A stretch of 64,000 bases of DNA from Bacillus safensis FO-36b (GTDB lineage: Bacteria > Bacillota > Bacilli > Bacillales > Bacillaceae), in NCBI RefSeq assembly GCF_000691165.1, contig NZ_ASJD01000001.1, positions 620,001 to 684,000 of the forward strand, written 5' to 3'. This document shows, in pieces, positions 57,854 to 64,000 of the stretch (positions are counted from its first letter, which is position 1; each line of letters opens with the position of its first letter). A model generated the notes under the pieces. It searched no databases. It saw only the letters and a program-made list of their open reading frames with translations, and was not told the DNA's origin. A program made the translations under genes and the position numbers.

Positions 57854-59033
57854 GATTGGCAGATACGGAGAATTCGGAGGGAAATTTGTCCCGGAAACGC
57901 TCATGCAGCCACTTGCAGAAATCGAGCAGGCATTTCGTGAATTAAAAGAGGACCCTGCTTTTCAAGCAGAATATGTATCACTACTTCGAAACTATTCAGG
58001 CAGACCAACTGCGCTTACATATGCTGAACAATTATCAGCATACCTCGGCGGCGCAAAGATCTATTTAAAAAGAGAAGATTTAAACCACACGGGTGCTCAT
58101 AAAATTAACAATGCGCTTGGTCAGGCCCTGCTTGCGAAAAAAATGGGGAAATCAAACATCATCGCGGAAACAGGCGCGGGCCAGCACGGAGTAGCTGCTG
58201 CAACGGTGGCCGCAAAGTTCGGGTTATCCTGCACGGTATTTATGGGAAAAGAAGATGTGGAAAGACAATCACTCAATGTCTTTCGGATGAAGCTGCTTGG
58301 CGCTGAAGTCATACCTGTCACAAGCGGGAATGGCACACTAAAAGATGCAACCAACGAAGCTATCCGCTATTGGGTTCAGCACTGCAGTGATCATTTTTAC
58401 ATGATTGGCTCCGTTGTAGGCCCTCATCCGTATCCTCAAATCGTCAGTGAGTTCCAGCGGATGATTGGTGATGAAGCAAAAGAGCAGCTGCTTGAAAAAG
58501 AAGGAAGGCTTCCTCATAAAGTCATTGCCTGTGTTGGCGGCGGAAGTAATGCCATTGGAATGTACCGGGCATTTTTAGATGAAGAGGTAGATATCATTGG
58601 TGTAGAGGCAGCTGGAAAAGGAATCGATACGCCGCTCCATGCTGCAACCATCACGAAAGGAACCAAAGGTGTGATCCACGGGTCTTTGACATACTTAATC
58701 CAAGACGAATTTGGCCAAATTATTGAGCCATATTCGATTTCCGCTGGTTTAGATTATCCGGGAATTGGACCAGAGCACGCATATTTACATGCGAGCGGGC
58801 GGGTTCAATATGTGAGTGCGACAGATCAAGAAGCACTAGATGCCCTAAAACTGCTGACTGAAAAAGAAGGAATTCTGCCAGCAATTGAAACTGCACATGC
58901 GTTAGCCAAGGCGTTTGAGGTAAGCAAGACGATGAATGAAGATGAAATTGTTCTTGTCTGCCTGTCAGGAAGAGGCGATAAGGATGTGCATACATTAATG
59001 AACGTGCTTGAAAGTGAGGGAAAAACAAAATGA
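57831..59033 (+). CDS. trpB: Tryptophan synthase beta subunit
   Basis: PLP enzyme joining indole and serine. In 400 residues: [16 protein letters not shown], the PLP lysine K91 in [24 protein letters not shown], and the phosphate-binding [15 protein letters not shown] lies 6-9 bases before two tandem ATG codons; I list the first. Shares ATGA with trpA. Confidence 0.97.
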   Translation: MMYAYPNEIGRYGEFGGKFVPETLMQPLAEIEQAFRELKEDPAFQAEYVSLLRNYSGRPTALTYAEQLSAYLGGAKIYLKREDLNHTGAHKINNALGQALLAKKMGKSNIIAETGAGQHGVAAATVAAKFGLSCTVFMGKEDVERQSLNVFRMKLLGAEVIPVTSGNGTLKDATNEAIRYWVQHCSDHFYMIGSVVGPHPYPQIVSEFQRMIGDEAKEQLLEKEGRLPHKVIACVGGGSNAIGMYRAFLDEEVDIIGVEAAGKGIDTPLHAATITKGTKGVIHGSLTYLIQDEFGQIIEPYSISAGLDYPGIGPEHAYLHASGRVQYVSATDQEALDALKLLTEKEGILPAIETAHALAKAFEVSKTMNEDEIVLVCLSGRGDKDVHTLMNVLESEGKTK

Positions 59034-59833
59034 TCACGTTTCAATTAGAGCAAGGCGAAAAATTATTTATCCCATTTATCACAGCGGGAGATCCGTCAGA
59101 AGTCATTACGATTGATTTAGCTGTCTCCCTTCAAGCAGCCGGTGCACATGCGATTGAACTCGGTGTTCCTTATTCCGATCCATTAGCAGACGGTCCTGTC
59201 ATTCAAAGAGCCTCCAAAAGAGCTCTAAATCATGGCATGAATATCGTAAAAGCGATAGAATTAGCAGGGAAGATGAAAAAAAACGGAGTAAAAATTCCTG
59301 TAATTCTATTTACGTATTATAATCCTGTGTTACAATTAGACACAGAATACTTTTTCGCTTTACTGCGCAAAAATCATATTTCGGGACTCTTAACACCCGA
59401 CTTGCCGTTTGAAGAGAGCAGCGAGCTGCAAAAGAACTGTCAAACACATGGCATTTCATATATTTCACTCGTTGCACCAACAAGCAAGGAACGATTAGTA
59501 AACATTGTAGAGCAGGCAGAAGGTTTTGTGTATTGTGTTTCATCTCTTGGTGTAACAGGTGTCAGGCAATCCTTTGACGCGTCAATTACAGATTTTATTC
59601 AACAAGTGAAACAGCTGAGTCACATACCGGTTGCTGTCGGTTTTGGCATCTCAACAAGAGAGCAGGTAGACTCAATGAATAAACTGAGTGACGGTGTTGT
59701 TGTCGGAAGTGCACTTGTGAAAAAAATTGAAGAGCTTCAAGAACAATTGCTGGCAAGTGATACACGTCAAGAGGCTTTAAGAGAATTTGAAACATATGCA
59801 AAAACATTTAGTCCCCTCTATTCATTCAAATGA
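59030..59833 (+). CDS. trpA: Tryptophan synthase alpha subunit
   Basis: Cleaves indole-3-glycerol phosphate to indole and channels it to TrpB. A 267-residue barrel with [31 protein letters not shown], the catalytic glutamate and aspartate in these, [10 protein letters not shown], and [14 protein letters not shown] overlap with trpB; hisC starts 11 bases later. Confidence 0.97.
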   Translation: MITFQLEQGEKLFIPFITAGDPSEVITIDLAVSLQAAGAHAIELGVPYSDPLADGPVIQRASKRALNHGMNIVKAIELAGKMKKNGVKIPVILFTYYNPVLQLDTEYFFALLRKNHISGLLTPDLPFEESSELQKNCQTHGISYISLVAPTSKERLVNIVEQAEGFVYCVSSLGVTGVRQSFDASITDFIQQVKQLSHIPVAVGFGISTREQVDSMNKLSDGVVVGSALVKKIEELQEQLLASDTRQEALREFETYAKTFSPLYSFK

Positions 59834-59844
59834 GGTGAAACATT

Positions 59845-60942
59845 TTGCAAATCAAAGATCAATTAAAACAGCTAAAACCGTATCAACCTGGGAAACCAAT
59901 TGAAGAGGTCAAAAAAGAATATCAATTAGACAAAATTGTGAAATTGGCTTCAAATGAAAACCCTTTTGGATGTTCTGTACATGCAAGAGAGGCAATACAA
60001 GCCGAGCTCGAACATCTAGCGATTTATCCTGATGGATACAGCGCAAGTTTAAGAACGGAGCTTGCTGAGTTTCTTCAAGTAAGTGAAAAACAATTAATTT
60101 TCGGGAATGGCTCAGATGAACTTGTGCAAATTATTGCGAGAGCATTCCTTGACCAACATACAAATACCGTCATCCCATCTCCATCGTTTCCGCAATACCG
60201 TCACAATGCAGTGATTGAACATGCTGAAATTCGAGAAGTGCCTCTTTTAGAAGGAGGAGCTCACGATCTGAAGGGCATGCTGGATGCGATCGATGAAAAC
60301 ACGAAGGTTGTCTGGGTATGTAATCCAAATAACCCGACAGGAAATCATTTGTCAGAATCTGAGATTGTGGCGTTTTTAGATAAAGTGCCAGCTCACGTGC
60401 TTGTTGTACTAGATGAAGCGTATTTTGAATACGTTCGTGCGGAAGATTTTCCAAACAGTTTATCTTTATTACACAATTATCAAAATGTCATTGTACTTCG
60501 AACGTTTTCTAAAGCATATGGACTTGCAGCGCTTCGAGTAGGCTACGGAATTGCATCAGAAGAGCTGATTACTGCCATTGAACCAGCGAGAGAGCCGTTT
60601 AATACCAGCCGTATCGCTCAGGCAGCTGCTCGTGCAGCGATCAAAGATCAAGATTTCATACAATCATGCAGACAGAAAAACGAAGCAGGTCTCAAGCAAT
60701 ATCAAGATTTTGCTGACCGTTTTGGACTATATATCTATCCATCTCAAACAAACTTTGTGCTGATTGATTTTAAAAGAGATGCCGATGAATTGTTCAATGC
60801 ATTATTGAAAAAAGGTTACATTGTTCGTTCCGGTAAAGCACTTGGTTTTCCGACTTCTTTACGTATTACCGTCGGAACAAAAGAGCAAAATGAAGACATT
60901 CTAAGCACACTTGCCGATTTACTGCAAGGCATTCGTGCGTAG
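59845..60942 (+). CDS. hisC: Histidinol-phosphate / aromatic aminotransferase
   Basis: A 365-residue PLP class I aminotransferase serving histidine synthesis and, in bacilli, tyrosine and phenylalanine formation. Features: [39 protein letters not shown] and the PLP lysine K223 in [16 protein letters not shown]. The start is TTG 59845 with GAGGTGA upstream. Its place after trpA in the aromatic cluster is as in B. subtilis. Confidence 0.96.
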   Translation: MQIKDQLKQLKPYQPGKPIEEVKKEYQLDKIVKLASNENPFGCSVHAREAIQAELEHLAIYPDGYSASLRTELAEFLQVSEKQLIFGNGSDELVQIIARAFLDQHTNTVIPSPSFPQYRHNAVIEHAEIREVPLLEGGAHDLKGMLDAIDENTKVVWVCNPNNPTGNHLSESEIVAFLDKVPAHVLVVLDEAYFEYVRAEDFPNSLSLLHNYQNVIVLRTFSKAYGLAALRVGYGIASEELITAIEPAREPFNTSRIAQAAARAAIKDQDFIQSCRQKNEAGLKQYQDFADRFGLYIYPSQTNFVLIDFKRDADELFNALLKKGYIVRSGKALGFPTSLRITVGTKEQNEDILSTLADLLQGIRA

Positions 60943-60950
60943 CATAACCA

Positions 60951-60983
60951 GAAAGTCATATCCTAAGGCAGGATATGGCTTTC
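60951..60983 (+). terminator. Hairpin after hisC
   Basis: GAAAG-T-CATATCCT (60951-60964) pairs with AGGATATG-G-CTTTC (60970-60983). There is no T run, so it is at best a partial terminator or an mRNA processing/stability element between hisC and tyrA. Confidence 0.5.
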
Positions 60984-61056
60984 ATTGTACCAACCTCAAT
61001 ACATATAAGCTGTTGAAATAGGTTGTTTAATTTTCGCGAAAAATCAGGTGATGAAT

Positions 61057-62172
61057 ATGAATGATGCAAACGAAACAATATTAATCGCTGGACTCGGTTT
61101 AATTGGGGGATCCATTGCACTCTCAATTAAAAAAGAGCATCCTCATAAAAAAATTGTAGGATTTGATGTTTCCAAAGAACAAATGGTTGCTGCAACAAAG
61201 CTGGGAATTATTGATGCAACAGCTGATTCGTTTTTGGCTGGTTTAGAAGAATCTTCGACCATTATTTTGGCAACTCCTGTCCAGCAAACAATAAAGATGC
61301 TTAGTGATATTGCAGACTCTGGAATTGAAAGAGAGCTCACAATCACTGATGTCGGCAGCACAAAGCAAAAGGTCGTCCATTTTGCTGAAAAAGCGCTGCC
61401 TGAGCAGTACCAATTTATTGGTGGACATCCAATGGCAGGCTCTCATAAGTCAGGTGTTATTGCAGCGAAAGACTTTTTATTTGAAAATGCGTTCTATATT
61501 TTAACGCCTGCAAAGGAAACAAAACGTCAAGCTGTTGATCGGTTGATGGATTTGTTAAAGGGGACACATGCTCATTTCATCGAAATGACACCAGAAGAAC
61601 ATGATGCTGTGACAAGTGTTATCAGCCATTTCCCTCATATTGTTGCAGCCAGCCTTGTGCATCAAGCACATCATTTTGAAGAACAATTCCCACTTGTTAA
61701 ACGGTTTGCTGCTGGAGGCTTTCGTGATATCACACGAATTGCTTCAAGCAATCCTGCAATGTGGAGGGATATCCTGCTGCACAATAAACACAAGATTTTA
61801 GACCGATTCCATGAATGGAAAAAAGAGATTAACCGCATTGAAACCTTCGTAGAGCAAGAAGATGCTGAAGGATTGTTCTCTTATTTTCAAGATGCTAAGG
61901 AATATCGCGATGGACTTCCTCTAAGGAAAAAAGGAGCCATTCCTGCTTTTTATGATCTGTATGTCGATGTTCCGGATCACCCTGGGGTCATTTCGGAGAT
62001 TACAGGGCATCTAGCAAGTGAAAACATTAGTATTACAAATATCCGTATTATTGAGACGCGGGAAGACATTAATGGGATTTTACGCATTAGTTTTCAAACA
62101 GACGACGACCGCAAGCGTGCAGAAATCTGTATAAAAAATAGAGCGAATTACGATACATTTTATGCTGACTGA
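61057..62172 (+). CDS. tyrA: Prephenate dehydrogenase with ACT domain
   Basis: Oxidative decarboxylation of prephenate on the way to tyrosine. In 371 residues: the NAD motif [25 protein letters not shown], the catalytic histidine in [24 protein letters not shown], and a C-terminal ACT domain ([20 protein letters not shown], about residue 300). Three starts lie close together (GTG 61048, ATG 61051, ATG 61057); AGGTGAT favours 61057 and gives the usual length. Confidence 0.96.
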   Translation: MNDANETILIAGLGLIGGSIALSIKKEHPHKKIVGFDVSKEQMVAATKLGIIDATADSFLAGLEESSTIILATPVQQTIKMLSDIADSGIERELTITDVGSTKQKVVHFAEKALPEQYQFIGGHPMAGSHKSGVIAAKDFLFENAFYILTPAKETKRQAVDRLMDLLKGTHAHFIEMTPEEHDAVTSVISHFPHIVAASLVHQAHHFEEQFPLVKRFAAGGFRDITRIASSNPAMWRDILLHNKHKILDRFHEWKKEINRIETFVEQEDAEGLFSYFQDAKEYRDGLPLRKKGAIPAFYDLYVDVPDHPGVISEITGHLASENISITNIRIIETREDINGILRISFQTDDDRKRAEICIKNRANYDTFYAD

Positions 62173-62182
62173 GGTGACAAAC

Positions 62183-63469
62183 ATGAAAATTCATAAAAAT
62201 GCTCCTATGAATGGAGAAATTCATATCCCAGGTGATAAATCTATTTCACATAGATCAGTGATGTTTGGTGCAATTGCTGAAGGGACCACAGTAGTGAAAA
62301 ACTTTCTTCCTGGAGCTGACTGTTTAAGTACGATTGATTGCTTTAGAAAGATGGGCGTTGAAATTGAACAAAAAGGGACAGATGTTGTCATTCATGGTAA
62401 AGGACTGAAAGAGCTCAAGGAGCCGTCTGACATTCTCGATGTTGGCAATTCTGGTACAACCATTCGATTAATGTTGGGAATATTAGCTGGTTGTGAGTTT
62501 CACAGTACACTAATCGGTGATGAGAGTATTGCCAAAAGACCAATGAAACGTGTGACGGGTCCGCTTAAACAACTAGGAGCCAAAATAGACGGCAGAGCAA
62601 ATGGCGAGTTTACACCACTGTCTATTCGTGGCGGTCATTTAAAAGGAATCTCTTATGAGTCCCCGGTGGCAAGTGCACAAATTAAGTCGGCTGTCCTTTT
62701 AGCTGGGCTGCAAGCAGAGGGAACAACGACTTTAACTGAACCTCATAAATCAAGAGATCATACAGAAAGAATGCTCTCTATGTTTGGTGTAAAACTAGAT
62801 GAAGATGAACAAAGTGTTTCCATTGAAGGCGGCCAGACATTAACAGCAACAGATATATTTGTTCCAGGAGACATCTCTTCAGCTGCATTTTTCCTTGTAG
62901 CTGGATCAATCGTTCCTAACAGCCGGATTGTCTTAAAAAATGTCGGGTTAAACAAAACAAGAACAGGTATTATTGATGTGCTGAAACTTATGGGTGCAAA
63001 CCTTGAGATTAATGAAGTAGATGCCAAAGGCGGAGAACCGTATGGTGATTTAACGATTTCTACTTCATCATTAAAAGGGATTGAAATTTCTGGTGACATG
63101 ATTTCAAGACTCATCGATGAAATTCCGATTATTGCGCTTCTTGCGACCCAAGCAGAAGGAACAACGATCATTAAAGATGCTGCTGAGTTAAAAGTTAAAG
63201 AAACCAATCGAATTGATACAGTCGTATCAGAACTTAAAAAACTCGGTGCTGATATTGAAGCAACAGATGATGGTATGAAGATTCATGGTAAAACTACGCT
63301 TCAAGGCGGCGCAGTCGTCTCAAGCTACGGAGATCACCGTATCGGTATGATGCTGGGAATTGCCGCATGTGTGACAAAGCAAGCAATTGAGATTGAAGAT
63401 ACAGATGCTGTTCGTGTCTCATACCCGAATTTCTTTGAACACATTGAATATTTAACGAAAACAGTCTGA
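62183..63469 (+). CDS. aroE: 3-phosphoshikimate 1-carboxyvinyltransferase (EPSP synthase)
   Basis: Penultimate chorismate step (aroA in the E. coli nomenclature). In 428 residues: [18 protein letters not shown], the loop [55 protein letters not shown] and YGDHRIGMM. The loop around residue 90 reads NSGTT, a form typical of Gram-positive class enzymes. ATG 62183 follows GAGGTGAC; it begins 10 bases after tyrA. Terminator overlaps its stop. Confidence 0.97.
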   Translation: MKIHKNAPMNGEIHIPGDKSISHRSVMFGAIAEGTTVVKNFLPGADCLSTIDCFRKMGVEIEQKGTDVVIHGKGLKELKEPSDILDVGNSGTTIRLMLGILAGCEFHSTLIGDESIAKRPMKRVTGPLKQLGAKIDGRANGEFTPLSIRGGHLKGISYESPVASAQIKSAVLLAGLQAEGTTTLTEPHKSRDHTERMLSMFGVKLDEDEQSVSIEGGQTLTATDIFVPGDISSAAFFLVAGSIVPNSRIVLKNVGLNKTRTGIIDVLKLMGANLEINEVDAKGGEPYGDLTISTSSLKGIEISGDMISRLIDEIPIIALLATQAEGTTIIKDAAELKVKETNRIDTVVSELKKLGADIEATDDGMKIHGKTTLQGGAVVSSYGDHRIGMMLGIAACVTKQAIEIEDTDAVRVSYPNFFEHIEYLTKTV

Positions 63470-63489
63470 GGAGGTCCTCAGGCTTTTTC
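63463..63489 (+). terminator. Terminator at the end of the aromatic cluster
   Basis: AGTCTGAGGA (63463-63472) pairs with TCCTCAGGCT (63475-63484, one G-U), then TTTTTC. It overlaps the aroE stop codon. Bases 63490-63749 hold only a small TCAAGGT/ACCTTGA hairpin at about 63532-63548 and no clear promoter. Confidence 0.85.
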
Positions 63490-63749
63490 TTTCCTTTTGC
63501 ATATTTGTCAGAAATATAGCATAGCTTGTCTCAAGGTGAAACCTTGAAAAAAAACATTTTGTCCGATAAAAATAGTGTCTGCAGTTTACAAATCATCAGT
63601 TTCGTATAGGATGAAATGAAAAACAGTCTTTAAAACACAAAAATGGGTTCATTTTAAAAGAGCAACATATTTGCTGGATGTGTACCTGTCGATTATGATA
63701 TGAAGTAACAATAGTTTAGGTTTTTGGAAACAGAAAGGAACGGTTTGAT

Positions 63750-64000
63750 TTGAATAGTTCATTACAAGAAGCCATAAAATTAGTTGAGGCGGGTGAGACT
63801 GAAAAAGGACTCCAAACACTTGCTCAAGCAGAGAAGCATTTGCATGATGAAGAAAAGGCGCAAGCGGCTCAATTATATTATGATTGGGGAGATATCGATA
63901 AAGCACGGAATCTCATCAGTGATTTACATGATTTATATCCAGAGGAAACAGGTTTAACGTGTTTTTATGCAGAGCTGTTGATTGACTCTGATGATGAAGA
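63750..64000 (+). CDS. ypiA: YpiA, TPR-repeat protein, 3' end outside window
   Basis: The first 83 codons of an acidic helical protein. LQEAIKLVEAGETEKGLQTLAQAEK and AQLYYDWGDIDKARNLISDLHDLYPEE (quoted in part) show tetratricopeptide-like helix pairs, matching the YpiA start I recall after aroE in B. subtilis. The start is TTG 63750 with AAAGGA about ten bases upstream. The frame runs off the window. Function unknown. Confidence 0.85.
   Translation, partial: MNSSLQEAIKLVEAGETEKGLQTLAQAEKHLHDEEKAQAAQLYYDWGDIDKARNLISDLHDLYPEETGLTCFYAELLIDSDDE

Noticed and set aside
62758-63207. 149-residue minus-strand frame in aroE
   Set aside because: Long only because of codon bias in the opposite strand; EPSP synthase motifs on the plus strand are intact.

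Overview
This window looks like a chromosomal backbone segment from a low-GC, endospore-forming Bacillus. It reads like the Bacillus pumilus group (pumilus, safensis or altitudinis): as I recall that genome, gene order follows the B. subtilis ypuD-rib-scp-spm-res-sigX-serA-ypb-gudB-ypf-yph-spoIVA-hbs-mtr-hep-aro-trp-aroE block almost gene for gene, but the proteins are clearly diverged from B. subtilis. The species call is inference from sequence memory. No prophage, insertion sequence, CRISPR array, rRNA or tRNA gene was seen.

Layout. 1-3.6 kb: end of a DUF2164 gene, ypuD, then an FMN-riboswitch riboflavin operon reduced to ribE-ribB-ribH-ribT. 3.6-9.7 kb: ypuF and a tiny YjcZ-type gene on the minus strand; then scpA-scpB (condensin), ypuI, dacB-spmA-spmB (sigma-E sporulation operon) and rluB. 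9.7-17.5 kb: resABC (cytochrome c maturation), resDE (two-component system), sigX-rsiX (ECF sigma and anti-sigma). 17.6-27.7 kb: a secreted M23/LysM endopeptidase, serA (-), FMN-riboswitch ribU, fer (-), ypbB-recS-ypbD-ypbE-ypbF, ypbG, mecB. 27.8-37.6 kb: gudB, ypdA, prsW, sleB-ypeB (spore germination), motI, ypfB, cmk, ypfD, fni. 37.6-45.2 kb: a GC-rich structured element, ypzI (-), yphA-seaA-ypzH, der-gpsA, a candidate small RNA, yphE-yphF, spoIVA. 45.2-64 kb: hbs, mtrA-mtrB, hepS-menG-hepT, ndk, cheR, the aromatic supra-operon aroF-aroB-aroH-trpEDCFBA-hisC-tyrA-aroE, and the start of ypiA.

How it works together. MtrB (TRAP) is encoded about 7 kb upstream of its target: the trp leader shows a 5' stem-loop, eleven NAG triplets, an intrinsic terminator and a hairpin covering the trpE Shine-Dalgarno. 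aroF/aroB/aroE make chorismate; aroH, tyrA and trp genes split it to prephenate, tyrosine and tryptophan; menG and hepS/hepT finish menaquinone. Several sporulation and germination loci (dacB-spmAB, spoIVA, sleB-ypeB, seaA-ypzH, prsW) are interspersed with respiration genes.

Most unusual points: the rib operon has neither ribD nor the GTP cyclohydrolase II half of RibBA, so the whole pyrimidine branch of riboflavin synthesis is absent here while the FMN riboswitch, RibB, RibE, RibH and the riboflavin importer RibU remain; a 121-bp GC-rich element with imperfect terminal inverted repeats sits between two near-identical hairpins after fni; a structured, terminator-ended region after gpsA looks like a small RNA; and a nested palindrome encloses the spoIVA sigma-E promoter.
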